DNA of 64,000 nucleotides from Sulfurospirillum diekertiae (GTDB lineage Bacteria; Campylobacterota; Campylobacteria; Campylobacterales; Sulfurospirillaceae): contig NZ_CP021416.1 of assembly GCF_002162315.1 (NCBI RefSeq), positions 2,430,207-2,494,206 on the forward strand, read 5' to 3'. How positions within the stretch are numbered: the stretch's first letter is position 1; every line of letters begins with the position of its first letter. The notes below the pieces were generated by a model. That model was not told the DNA's origin and ran no database searches. It saw only the letters and a program-made list of their open reading frames with translations. Of the stretch, positions 54,376 through 62,689 are shown one piece after another. The position numbers and the translations under genes were made by a program.

Positions 54376-54552
54376 ATTCTCTATAAAGACTCTTTTTTTG
54401 CGCCCTTGCCACTCTTTTAGACCTGTGTAACGCACATCAAAGGTATTAGATTTTATAAATTTTTATCGGTTTCATTAAGGTAGTATTTAAAAAATATTAA
54501 TTTTGATCCTATAGACTACGGTTAAGAAAAAAAATCAAAAAAAGGTGATAAT

Positions 54553-55500
54553 GTGGAAAACACACTTCAAGCTATTAAACAAGAAGTTAAAAAGGTTATC
54601 GTTGGACAAGAAGAGCTTGTAGATGCCATGCTTATAGGTTTGCTCAGTGGTGGGCATATTTTGGTCGAGGGTGTGCCAGGGCTTGCCAAAACGACGGCGA
54701 TTAATGCACTTTCCAAAGCCTTGGGGCTGGATTTCAAACGGGTACAATTTACCCCTGATCTATTGCCAGCCGATGTGATAGGCACAGAAATTTACGATCA
54801 AAAAAACGGCGATTTTAAAATCAAACATGGCCCCATTTTTACCAATCTACTCTTAGCCGATGAGATTAACCGCGCCCCTGCTAAAGTACAATCCGCCCTT
54901 TTAGAAGCGATGCAAGAAAAGCAAGTCACCATTGGCGATGAGAGTTTTGCCATTTCCCTTCCTTTTTTAGTTATGGCAACGCAAAATCCGCTCGAACACG
55001 AAGGAACGTACCGCTTACCCGAAGCGCAACTGGATCGTTTTTTGATGAAAATCATCGTAGGGTATAATAGTTTTGAAGAAGAGATGGAAGTGGTCAATCG
55101 TGTCGTACAACGAGGCTTTGAGAGCATTGTAAAGGTCGCTGATACACAAGATATTCTACGTCTTCAACAGCAACTCTCCACCATTCACATCGATGAAGCG
55201 TTGCAAAAATACATGCTGCAAATCATCTTTGCCACACGTTCCCCTAAAGCGTATGGGCTGGAATCCTTAGAAGCCTACATCCATTTCGGGGCAAGTCCAA
55301 GAGCCTCCATTGATCTGCTTAAAGCCTCCAAAGCTTTAGCACTCATTCGTGGCAAAGATTATGTCTCTCCGTATGATGTGGCAGAGGTTGTCTCTGGTGT
55401 ATTGCGTCACCGCATTATCTTAAATTACCAAGCTGAAGCGGAAGATATCAGCGTGGATTTCATCATCAAAAAAATCATGCAGACGATCAAAGTACCTTAA
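54553..55500 (+). CDS. MoxR-family AAA+ ATPase of the Bat operon
   Basis: 315 aa from a GTG at 54553. [20 protein letters not shown] (Walker A), [24 protein letters not shown] (Walker B) and the sensor-region [25 protein letters not shown] are typical MoxR. Acts as a chaperone-like ATPase for VWA-domain partners. First gene of a seven-gene operon (MoxR, DUF58, small anchor, BatA, BatB, BatC, BatD) with gaps of at most 7 bp. Confidence 0.94.
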   Translation: MENTLQAIKQEVKKVIVGQEELVDAMLIGLLSGGHILVEGVPGLAKTTAINALSKALGLDFKRVQFTPDLLPADVIGTEIYDQKNGDFKIKHGPIFTNLLLADEINRAPAKVQSALLEAMQEKQVTIGDESFAISLPFLVMATQNPLEHEGTYRLPEAQLDRFLMKIIVGYNSFEEEMEVVNRVVQRGFESIVKVADTQDILRLQQQLSTIHIDEALQKYMLQIIFATRSPKAYGLESLEAYIHFGASPRASIDLLKASKALALIRGKDYVSPYDVAEVVSGVLRHRIILNYQAEAEDISVDFIIKKIMQTIKVP

Positions 55501-55507
55501 GGGTATC

Positions 55508-56338
55508 ATGATGCAGACTCAAAAAGCCATCTTGGTTAAAACCAAGCGGAAGATTTTCGCACTTCATTCAGGCAATCACCCCTCCATCTTTGAATCGCGC
55601 GGGATTGATTTTAGAGAGATCAAAGAGTACACCTTTGGCGATGAAATACGTAAAATCAACTGGAAAGTGACCGCACGCGAACAAAGTCCCTATGTCAACC
55701 GCTTCAATGAAGAGCGCTCGTTAAATGTTTTGGTCGTTTTTTTAATGAGTGGAAGCATCTACTTTGGAACGCAAAAACTCAAACAAGAGAGCATGGCAGA
55801 AGTGTTGTCTGCCCTTTCTTATGCAACACTGCATCAGAGTGACTACTTAAGCACGCTCTTTTTTAGTGACAAAGAGGAGTTTTTTCATGCGCCTACCAAG
55901 CAAATGGGCTCGTTGGAACGCCTTTTGGATGTGGCACTAACGCTCAATCCCCTTTCCAAAATAGTGAATTACACAGCGCTCAATCATTACATAATGAACC
56001 GCATCAAACGCAAATCGCTCATTTTTGTCATTGGTGATTTTTACGGCGATGTGGATTTGAGTGCGATAGTGGCACGCAACGAAGTCTATGCCATTATGGT
56101 GCGCGACCACTTTGAGGAGTTTCCTAAACTGCAAGGCGAACACACGCTCATTGACCCAAGTACGATGCGTCAGAGCTCTTTTTCACTCAGTGGTTCTCAA
56201 CTCAAAGCCTACGCCAAACGGTTGGAAGAGCAAGACGCTCACACCATCGCGCATTTTAAAAAACATAAAATCAAACACATCAAACTCTATACGGACGAAG
56301 AGCCGTATGAGAAATTGTTTGAACTTTTTAGGGGTTAA
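55508..56338 (+). CDS. DUF58 protein of the Bat operon
   Basis: 276 aa. SRGIDFREIKEYTFGDEIRKINWKVTARE is the DUF58 signature, followed by a VWA-like region (LNVLVVFLMSGSIYFGT). It lacks membrane helices. DUF58 proteins always travel with MoxR and VWA proteins and are thought to be substrates or partners of the ATPase. ATGATG double start, the first used here; the second is equally possible. Confidence 0.9.
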   Translation: MMQTQKAILVKTKRKIFALHSGNHPSIFESRGIDFREIKEYTFGDEIRKINWKVTAREQSPYVNRFNEERSLNVLVVFLMSGSIYFGTQKLKQESMAEVLSALSYATLHQSDYLSTLFFSDKEEFFHAPTKQMGSLERLLDVALTLNPLSKIVNYTALNHYIMNRIKRKSLIFVIGDFYGDVDLSAIVARNEVYAIMVRDHFEEFPKLQGEHTLIDPSTMRQSSFSLSGSQLKAYAKRLEEQDAHTIAHFKKHKIKHIKLYTDEEPYEKLFELFRG

Positions 56339-56339
56339 G

Positions 56340-56726
56340 ATGGAGCAATTACGTGATATCAAAGGCTTGGTTGAGATCCCTTTTCCCACTCTCTGGCTCA
56401 TCATCGGCGGTCTTGTCGTGGTGTGCCTTCTTGCTCTTGGAGCGTATCTTTGGTACCGTTCTAGGCAGCGTAAAAAAGCACACAGTGTAAGAGCAAAAGC
56501 GCTGATCGTTTTGAAGCAGATGGACTTTAGCGATGCCAAAGAAGCAGCATACTGTTTTACCCACAATGGCTATCTAGTTCTAGGTGAAAATGCTTTACAT
56601 GTAAAGCATTACGAAGCGATCGTTCATGACTTAGAAGCGTACAAATTTAAAAAAGAAGTTCCTTCCTTGGATGAAGCGATGATAACACGTATGCAAGCGT
56701 TTATTCATGAGGTTTCCCATGTTTAG
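56340..56726 (+). CDS. DUF4381-like membrane-anchored small protein of the Bat operon
   Basis: 128 aa. One membrane helix (about 17-41, LWLIIGGLVVVCLLALGAYLWYRS) preceded by the IKGLVEIPFPTLW motif found in Bat-operon DUF4381-type proteins, then a helical cytoplasmic tail. Starts one base after the DUF58 stop and overlaps BatA by 8 bp. Holds a 22-bp palindrome around one TTTACATGTAAA copy. Confidence 0.78.
   Translation: MEQLRDIKGLVEIPFPTLWLIIGGLVVVCLLALGAYLWYRSRQRKKAHSVRAKALIVLKQMDFSDAKEAAYCFTHNGYLVLGENALHVKHYEAIVHDLEAYKFKKEVPSLDEAMITRMQAFIHEVSHV
56589..56610. repeat. 22-bp perfect palindrome inside a gene, around TTTACATGTAAA
   Basis: AATGC-TTTACATGTAAA-GCATT is symmetrical over 22 bases and encodes NALHVKHY. 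Core copy at 56594-56605. Confidence 0.92.
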
Positions 56727-57600
56727 TTTTGAATACCCTTACGCGTTTGCGCTTTTATTGCTCTTTTTCGCCTCTTTTAAGTGGTTGAAAATGCGAAGTT
56801 CGGTTTTGATTTTTCCCAATGTACCACTCCTGCACCAAGTGGAACACAAAGGCGGTTTTGCACGGCTTCTTAGCAAGTATTTAGCGATTTTCTCGCTCGT
56901 TACAGCACTTGCTTCGCCTGTGATTAAAGATGAAACCATTCTTCAGCATGGCAAAGGGTACGAGCTCTCTTTGATTTTAGATGTGAGCGGTTCAATGCAT
57001 GAGAGCAATAAAATAGGCATCGTCAAATCCATCGTGCAAGAGTTCATTGAAGCGCGCAAAGACGACAAACTCGCCCTCAGTGTCTTTGGTGATTTTGCCT
57101 ACGTTGCCGTACCACTGACCTTTGATAAGCATAGTTTGCTCGACCTCCTCAGTCGCCTCGATGCGGGGGTTGCGGGTGTGCATCAAACGGCACTCTATGA
57201 AGCGCTTTATTTGAGCAGTAACATCTTTAAAACCTCGACTTCTCCAAATAAAATTGCGATTTTACTGACCGATGGTATGGATAATGCTGGCACAGTTCCC
57301 ATGGATGTCGCCATTAAAACGGCGCAAAAATACCATATTAAAGTCTACACCATCGGCGTTGGAGGCTCCAACGATTACAATCCAAACGTCTTGCAAACCA
57401 TCGCTAAAGAGACAGGTGGCATCTTTTTTGAAGCCAATTCCAAACAACGTTTGGAGGAGATTTACCATCAAATTGACAGCCTTGAAAAGAGTGAAATTAC
57501 CGCCGATAAGTACGTCAAAAAAGAGTACTTTTTTCAGTATTTTCTTCTCTCAGCCCTTGTGTCTATGGGACTTTATATGATACTTTCCAACAAGGAGTAA
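56719..57600 (+). CDS. batA: BatA-like VWA-domain membrane protein
   Basis: 293 aa from the ATG at 56719, overlapping the previous gene by 8 bp. N-terminal TM helices (ALLLLFFASFKWL; LLSKYLAIFSLVTALASPV), a VWA domain with the MIDAS motif DVSGSMHES and LLTDGMDNAGT, and a C-terminal TM (FFQYFLLSALVSMGLYMIL). A periplasm-facing metal-dependent adhesion fold working with MoxR. BatA was named for aerotolerance in Bacteroides. Confidence 0.9.
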   Translation: MFSFEYPYAFALLLLFFASFKWLKMRSSVLIFPNVPLLHQVEHKGGFARLLSKYLAIFSLVTALASPVIKDETILQHGKGYELSLILDVSGSMHESNKIGIVKSIVQEFIEARKDDKLALSVFGDFAYVAVPLTFDKHSLLDLLSRLDAGVAGVHQTALYEALYLSSNIFKTSTSPNKIAILLTDGMDNAGTVPMDVAIKTAQKYHIKVYTIGVGGSNDYNPNVLQTIAKETGGIFFEANSKQRLEEIYHQIDSLEKSEITADKYVKKEYFFQYFLLSALVSMGLYMILSNKE

Positions 57601-57603
57601 GGT

Positions 57604-58572
57604 GTGGAATTTTTAAATCCAGAAGCGTTTTGGGCACTCTTAGCACTGCTCCCCTTAAGCTATTTTCTCACACGACGCAGCAGTAGCCTAGAGTCACTCT
57701 TTGCCCCTGAAATCTTTGCCAAAATGAGCTTTTCACGTCAAAGTCTCTCACGGCGTTCGCGCAATGTGCTGATGCTTTTAGCGATGAGCTTCGTCATCAT
57801 TGCCCTTGCTCGCCCCGTTCTCAAAGAGGGCGAAGTCACTGTCGATACAACATCCATCGATGTCGTTGTGGGCTTTGATCTCTCTGCTTCCATGTTCAGC
57901 GATGACGTTTACCCAAGCCGTTTTGCACTCGCTCAGCAAAAATTTGATGACTTTTTGAATGTCTTTTCTGAAGCCAATGTCGCGGTGATCGGATTTAGTT
58001 CACAAGGCTTTTTGGTCGCTCCTTTGAGTCGTGATTTTCACACCTTGCGCTTTTTGGTCGAACATATGAATGCCCACTCCATATCGCAAAAAGGAACCAA
58101 CATTCTCTCAGCCCTTCAAAGCGCTGAAAACTTAATGAAAGAGGGCACGCACAAAGCATTGATTTTACTCACGGATGGTGGTGATACGCAGACGTTTGAC
58201 AAGGAGATCGCCTACGCGAAGACACACGGCATAAAAGTCTATGTTTATGCCATCGGTACAGAAAAAGGCGGCGCGATTAAGACGGAGAGTGGCATGCTTA
58301 CCGATGATAAAGGCAATGTCGTCATCACCCATCTCAACGAGTCGATAAAACAGCTCGCGCTGCAAAACGATGGCGCGTACTTGCGCTACTCGTTGCGTCA
58401 TGATGACATCAAAGCAATGGTGGAAGACATTCGCTCTAAATTCAAAAGTCATACCCGTAAAAGCGACACGATTCATGCCTACCAAGAGCTGTTTTACTAC
58501 CCCTTGATGCTAGCAATTTTGTTTCTACTCCTCAGTCTCATTTCTTTACCACAAAGGAGAGTTCATGGTTAA
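57604..58572 (+). CDS. batB: BatB-like VWA-domain membrane protein
   Basis: 322 aa starting at a GTG 3 bp after BatA. N-terminal TMs (FWALLALLPLSYFL; VLMLLAMSFVIIALARPVL), VWA domain with the MIDAS sequence DLSASMFSDD and LLTDGGDTQTF, and C-terminal TM (FYYPLMLAILFLLLSLIS). The DxSxS arrangement is intact, so metal binding is likely. Overlaps BatC by 8 bp. Confidence 0.9.
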   Translation: MEFLNPEAFWALLALLPLSYFLTRRSSSLESLFAPEIFAKMSFSRQSLSRRSRNVLMLLAMSFVIIALARPVLKEGEVTVDTTSIDVVVGFDLSASMFSDDVYPSRFALAQQKFDDFLNVFSEANVAVIGFSSQGFLVAPLSRDFHTLRFLVEHMNAHSISQKGTNILSALQSAENLMKEGTHKALILLTDGGDTQTFDKEIAYAKTHGIKVYVYAIGTEKGGAIKTESGMLTDDKGNVVITHLNESIKQLALQNDGAYLRYSLRHDDIKAMVEDIRSKFKSHTRKSDTIHAYQELFYYPLMLAILFLLLSLISLPQRRVHG

Positions 58573-59407
58573 ATCACTCCTTTTACTCGTCTGTTTGATG
58601 GGTGTTATGCAAGCGGGTCTGCTTGATTTTTGGAATGCGAGTCAAGCAAAAGAGGCGTATGCAAAGGGCGATTACCCCAAGGCCTCATCGCTGTATCAAA
58701 GCTTAGATCAGACTAACGATAATGCCGCGTACAATTTGGGCAATGCCTATTACAAAGAAAAGGCGTATGACAAAGCTTTAGAGGCGTATCAACACGTTAA
58801 AGACCCAAAACTTTTGCCTCAAACCTTGCACAATATGGGAAATTCCTATGCGCAATTGCACCAAAATGATAAAGCAATCGCGGCGTATGAATCCGCGCTC
58901 AAACTCAAAGAAGACGAAGACACACGGTTCAATTTAGAGCTCTTGAAAAAAGAACAAAAACAACAAGAACCAAACCAAGACAAATCTTCTCAGAACAATC
59001 AAAATCAAGACAAACAGCAAAAATCGTCTTCTAAAGAGCAGCAACCCAAAGATGCTAATGCGTCAAATAACGCAGGCAATTCTGAGCCTCAGCAAAGCGA
59101 CAAACCTTCTCAAAATGAGCCTAAAAATGCTCAAGATGCTACCTCTTCGGCGCAGCAACAACCCACCCCTTCCAAACCTGAAGAAAAACCTTCATCCAAG
59201 GAACATGAGGCTCAAAAAGAAGCTGAGAAGAGGAGCGAACAACAGGCTCAACAAGAGCAAGCGGTGCAAGCAGAAGACCCCAATGCGCCTATTAGCAACC
59301 ATGAAGAGCGGCAATGGGATAAAATGTTGAACCAAAGAGGGGTGAACACGTTGATGTTGCCACTGAGCAACAAAGGAGAAAAAGATGATACTTCAAAACC
59401 TTGGTAA
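58565..59407 (+). CDS. batC: BatC-like TPR protein
   Basis: 280 aa. Signal peptide or anchor about 1-17, three TPR repeats (about 25-120: AKGDYPKASSLYQSL, AAYNLGNAYYKEKAYDKALEAY, TLHNMGNSYAQLHQNDKAIAAYE), then a long Gln/Lys/Ser/Glu-rich disordered tail and the conserved end HEERQWDKMLNQRGVNTLMLPLS. Scaffolding member of the Bat complex in the periplasm. Overlaps BatD by 23 bp. Confidence 0.88.
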   Translation: MVKSLLLLVCLMGVMQAGLLDFWNASQAKEAYAKGDYPKASSLYQSLDQTNDNAAYNLGNAYYKEKAYDKALEAYQHVKDPKLLPQTLHNMGNSYAQLHQNDKAIAAYESALKLKEDEDTRFNLELLKKEQKQQEPNQDKSSQNNQNQDKQQKSSSKEQQPKDANASNNAGNSEPQQSDKPSQNEPKNAQDATSSAQQQPTPSKPEEKPSSKEHEAQKEAEKRSEQQAQQEQAVQAEDPNAPISNHEERQWDKMLNQRGVNTLMLPLSNKGEKDDTSKPW

Positions 59408-60917
59408 AATAGCGCTTCTTTGCATCTGCTTCTGCGCTTCACTTTTTGCGGACGCGTCGATTCGTGTCGATAAAATGGCGTTGTACCCAGGCGACACCGT
59501 GACCTTTACACTCAGCGCAGAGGGAAGTGATGTCACGTTTCCGAGCATTGGTTCAGTGGATGAGTTTCCCATTTTAGGCACATCCAGCGCCAGTAGCATT
59601 CAGATGATCAATGGCAATACAACCCGAAATATTTCACGCAGTTACACCTTTTCGCCAACACACGATGTCACGATTCCTTCCTTTAGCGTGAAAATCGCGG
59701 GTAAAGCGTACACCACAGAGCCTCAAAAAATCACCGTTTTAACGCCACAAGCCAGCAAATCGGGTGAGCCTTTTGTCGTAGAGCTCAAAGCCGATAAAAA
59801 GAGTGCGTATGTGGGCGAGCCGATCAAACTCAGCATGATTTTCAAACAACAGGTGGGTGCAAAAGCCGATAAAGTTGAAGTCAGTGAGCTTTCACTGAAA
59901 GACTTTTGGGTCAAGAAAGAAGATACTCTCCATCAAAACGTTGAAGGCGAGTATGTCACCAAACAGTATGATTATGTGCTGTTTCCTAAAAAAGCAGGCG
60001 ACATTGAGATTCCCGCCATCTTTTCACGTGTCGGTACCGCCGTCAAATCAGATATGGGAGCAGGCGGTGGACTCGATAGTTTTTTCAATGATTCGCTTTT
60101 CGCCCCCATGCAAATCAAATGGAAACAGGTTTTTTCCAACGCGTTACATGTAAACGTGAAACCTTTACCTGCCAACACCTATCTTTATGGTGATTTTTCC
60201 ATCGAAGCGCGTGTGGATAAAACGTCCACCGAGCCTAATAAGCCCATTAATCTCACCATTCATATTAAAGGCAAAGGAAACATCGATGACATCGCCCCGT
60301 TTAATCCTTCGATCAATGATGTCGCACTGTATGCCGATGCGCCCAAAGTGGAGGCTTCGTTAAACAAAGAGGATTATGAAGGCGAATTTAGCGAGCATAT
60401 CGCGTTTGTCTCCGATAAAGATTTCACGATTCCCTCTTTTGAACTCTCCTATTTTGATGCCAAAACGCATACGGTGGTAACGCAAAAAACGAACGCCATA
60501 CCCATTCACATCATCGGTGCGGTGGCTACAAGTGCGCCTACCTTGGAGAAGAACAAAAGCAGTGAGCCAACGGCTGTGCCAGTAACATCCGAGGAGCAGA
60601 AAAAGCCCTTTTCCATTCAACCGTACATGAACGCTCTTTACGCAACACTGGGCATTCTTTTGGCTCTCATCTTTGGGGCATGGCTCGTCCAAAAACAAAA
60701 AATGCATCCAGTATCCCCGACGCACGCTTTAGCCATAGCGATTGATAAAGCCAAAAATGATAAAGCCTTGTTTGATCTTTTGCTTCCTTATGCTAAAAAA
60801 GATGCGTTGATCGCGGAAATTTTGACCAAACTCGAAGCCAATCTTTACGGTGGAGCACATCACATCATCGACAAAAAAGAGCTCAAACGGTTGGTTGAGG
60901 AAAGAGGTATTGCATAA
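59385..60917 (+). CDS. batD: BatD-like protein
   Basis: 510 aa. Signal peptide about 1-22 (IALLCICFCASLFADAS), then repeated Ig-like beta domains (VDKMALYPGDTVTFTLSAEG; VELKADKKSAYVGEPIKLSMIFKQ; IEARVDKTSTEPNKPINLTIHIKGKGNIDD) and a C-terminal TM (ALYATLGILLALIFGAWLV) with a cytoplasmic tail. The oxygen-tolerance BatD layout is complete. Last gene of the operon. Confidence 0.9.
   Translation: MILQNLGKIALLCICFCASLFADASIRVDKMALYPGDTVTFTLSAEGSDVTFPSIGSVDEFPILGTSSASSIQMINGNTTRNISRSYTFSPTHDVTIPSFSVKIAGKAYTTEPQKITVLTPQASKSGEPFVVELKADKKSAYVGEPIKLSMIFKQQVGAKADKVEVSELSLKDFWVKKEDTLHQNVEGEYVTKQYDYVLFPKKAGDIEIPAIFSRVGTAVKSDMGAGGGLDSFFNDSLFAPMQIKWKQVFSNALHVNVKPLPANTYLYGDFSIEARVDKTSTEPNKPINLTIHIKGKGNIDDIAPFNPSINDVALYADAPKVEASLNKEDYEGEFSEHIAFVSDKDFTIPSFELSYFDAKTHTVVTQKTNAIPIHIIGAVATSAPTLEKNKSSEPTAVPVTSEEQKKPFSIQPYMNALYATLGILLALIFGAWLVQKQKMHPVSPTHALAIAIDKAKNDKALFDLLLPYAKKDALIAEILTKLEANLYGGAHHIIDKKELKRLVEERGIA
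60144..60153. repeat. Iterated palindrome TTACATGTAA, coding
   Basis: In batD, read as ALHVN. Confidence 0.88.
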
Positions 60918-60947
60918 CTTTTTGAAGTTAAAATCGTTACAGCAATC

Positions 60948-60959
60948 TTTACATGTAAA
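60948..60959. repeat. Iterated palindrome TTTACATGTAAA, intergenic
   Basis: 31 bp after the BatD stop. Symmetry extends to 18 bp (60945-60962, ATC...GAT). Confidence 0.9.
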
Positions 60960-60965
60960 GATATT

Positions 60966-60995
60966 TTGAGTGGCTTAGTAAATTTTTTGTATAAT
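60966..60995 (+). promoter_or_regulatory. Putative promoter of the TSUP gene
   Basis: TTGAGT (60966-60971), 18-bp spacer, TATAAT (60990-60995), 29 bp before the ATG at 61024. Confidence 0.55.
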
Positions 60996-61023
60996 TTTTC
61001 GATGATCAAGGAGTTACGCATTG

Positions 61024-61737
61024 ATGAATGAATTTATTTTAGGATTGATCACTTTTCTCACATCCGTCCTCACAGGTGCTGTAGGGATGGGCGGTGGCTT
61101 ATTGTTGATCGCTATTCTTCCATCTTTTTTACCACTCAATGCGCTTATCCCCGTTCATGGACTAACGCAAATATCGAGCAATGTATCAAGAGCCTATTTT
61201 GGACATAAAGATATTCAGTACAGCGTTGTCCCCAAATTCTTGATTGGCTCTCTTGTCGGTGTTGGTATTTTTGCTCTTTTACTCCATCTTATTACGATCA
61301 AATATATCCCTTTATTTATCGGAACGTATATCTTATTATCCTTATGGTCTCAAACTTTTAATGACAAAATAAAAAAATATGAAAGCTACTACGTCATTGG
61401 ATTTTTTCAATCAGGACTTTCTGTTGTTGTCGGCACAACGGGTCCACTTGTCATAACAAAACTCATTAAAGAGTTTGAAGATAATGATAAAGTCGTTGCT
61501 ACCTCTGCGGTGCTTATGAGCATTACACATAGTTTAAAAGCGCTCGTCTATCTCAATTTTGGATTTATTTTTGCTGACTATCTTGGAATGATTTTCTTTA
61601 TGATTGCCTGCTCTATTTTAGGCTCATATGTAGGTACAAAATTGAGAAATAAGATCGATGGTAAAAAATTATTCTTTGCATTAAGAATAGTGCTTTCTAT
61701 TATGGCATTTAAATCAATTCTAACGATTTTCTCATAG
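61024..61737 (+). CDS. TSUP (TauE/SafE) family transporter
   Basis: 237 aa from the ATG at 61024 with AAGGAG upstream. About eight membrane segments. ITFLTSVLTGAVGMGGGLLLIAIL and HGLTQISSNVSRAYFG in the first half, and GFFQSGLSVVVGTTGPLVITKLI in the second, are the duplicated TauE/SafE motifs. The family exports sulfite, sulfoacetate or similar organosulfur anions, and the substrate here is unknown. Confidence 0.9.
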   Translation: MNEFILGLITFLTSVLTGAVGMGGGLLLIAILPSFLPLNALIPVHGLTQISSNVSRAYFGHKDIQYSVVPKFLIGSLVGVGIFALLLHLITIKYIPLFIGTYILLSLWSQTFNDKIKKYESYYVIGFFQSGLSVVVGTTGPLVITKLIKEFEDNDKVVATSAVLMSITHSLKALVYLNFGFIFADYLGMIFFMIACSILGSYVGTKLRNKIDGKKLFFALRIVLSIMAFKSILTIFS

Positions 61738-61763
61738 AGTTTTGCAACACTTTCTTATCACGC

Positions 61764-61784
61764 CTTTTAGGTAAAGCCTAAAAG
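61764..61784. terminator. Hairpin downstream of the TSUP gene
   Basis: CTTTTAGG / CCTAAAAG, 8-bp stem and 5-base loop, 27 bp after the TSUP stop. Confidence 0.55.
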
Positions 61785-61815
61785 CTCACACTATGCCGCT
61801 GTGGCACTAAAACTA

Positions 61816-61829
61816 GCCTCTTTCGAGGC
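61816..61829 (-). terminator. Hairpin downstream of the coiled-coil gene
   Basis: GCCTC-TTTC-GAGGC just past the 3' end of the convergent small gene. On the minus strand it is followed by TAGTTTTAG. Confidence 0.5.
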
Positions 61830-61837
61830 AGAAAATC

Positions 61838-62125
61838 CTAGACCAATGCCCTGTCTAACTTTGCAAAGGCATCGTCTATTGTCTTTCGAGAGCTGTCAAT
61901 GTCACCTTTGATTTGATTCCAAGAATCGTCCATCTCAACATTGAGCTCTCGTATCTGAGTCTTCATGTCACTCACCATCTTCTCTAGTTCTTCAATATCT
62001 TTGAAAGATTGAATACGCTCTACATCCGAAAAACCTCTTATCTTGGCTTTCAGTACATCTAGTTTTTCCCGTGCATGATCCAACTCAGTTTCAATTTCTT
62101 GTTTGTATGTTTCTATTGTGCTCAT
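61838..62125 (-). CDS. Small coiled-coil protein
   Basis: 95 aa from the ATG at 62125, preceded by GGAGAAA. Nearly all helical with heptads: TYKQEIETELDHAREKLDVLKAKIRG, IEELEKMVSDMKTQIRELN, SRKTIDDAFAKLDRAL. No membrane segment. It resembles small stress-associated coiled-coil proteins of the sll1863 type, though the match is by pattern only. Lies next to a DUF3185 gene, a common stress-gene neighbour. Confidence 0.72.
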   Translation of the reverse strand: MSTIETYKQEIETELDHAREKLDVLKAKIRGFSDVERIQSFKDIEELEKMVSDMKTQIRELNVEMDDSWNQIKGDIDSSRKTIDDAFAKLDRALV

Positions 62126-62240
62126 ACTATTTCTCCATAATGTTAGTAGGGTTTTCATGGGATATTCTCCCGAAAAACCTCATTCTGTAAGACTTTACTC
62201 TATTTTTCAAGCCAATTGGAAGATCGCTATGTCTGTATTT

Positions 62241-62453
62241 TTACTTTTTACTGAAAAGATACAATCCAACAACAAAACTGACAGCACCAAAAATATAATA
62301 AGTCATTACTTTATCGGTATCGGCACCTGTCACAGCTTGTGTTACTTGTGAACCGATAGAGCTTGATAACTGAAACCCCCATATCGCAACACCAATTCCC
62401 ACGACGGCAAGAACAAGACCTATAATTTTTGTAGCACCAAAGCCTTTTTGCAT
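62241..62453 (-). CDS. DUF3185-like small membrane protein
   Basis: 70 aa, two membrane helices (about 8-27 IIGLVLAVVGIGVAIWGFQLS; about 50-67 YYIFGAVSFVVGLYLF) joined by a polar loop GSQVTQAVTGADTDK. The SSSIGSQVTQAVTGADTDKVM segment is diagnostic of DUF3185. AGGAG before the ATG. Function unknown, often induced by stress. Confidence 0.82.
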   Translation of the reverse strand: MQKGFGATKIIGLVLAVVGIGVAIWGFQLSSSIGSQVTQAVTGADTDKVMTYYIFGAVSFVVGLYLFSKK

Positions 62454-62611
62454 GGTAATCTCCTATCTTTAAAAGAGCTAAAAGAACGCAGTCTTTACTA
62501 CACTATACATCAATATTTCTTGTTTAGAATCTTTAAAATTCGGAGTTAAAAATGCAGGTGATTTAGAATTAAGGAAAGGAGATATGTGCCTCTTTTGAGA
62601 TATTAAAAAGC

Positions 62612-62623
62612 TTTACATGTAAA
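62612..62623. repeat. Iterated palindrome TTTACATGTAAA, intergenic
   Basis: Last copy in the window, 67 bp before the TOPRIM-like gene. Confidence 0.9.
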
Positions 62624-62689
62624 GAAGGTTAAAAGTTTAGTCCGTGTATGCTTTTTCGGAAAGATCGTGAAGTTATTTAAAGGAATTGT

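Noticed and set aside
62454-62689. Small RNA gene in the 236-bp gap before the TOPRIM-like gene
   Set aside because: Apart from one palindrome copy I see no stable stem with terminator or conserved RNA motif.
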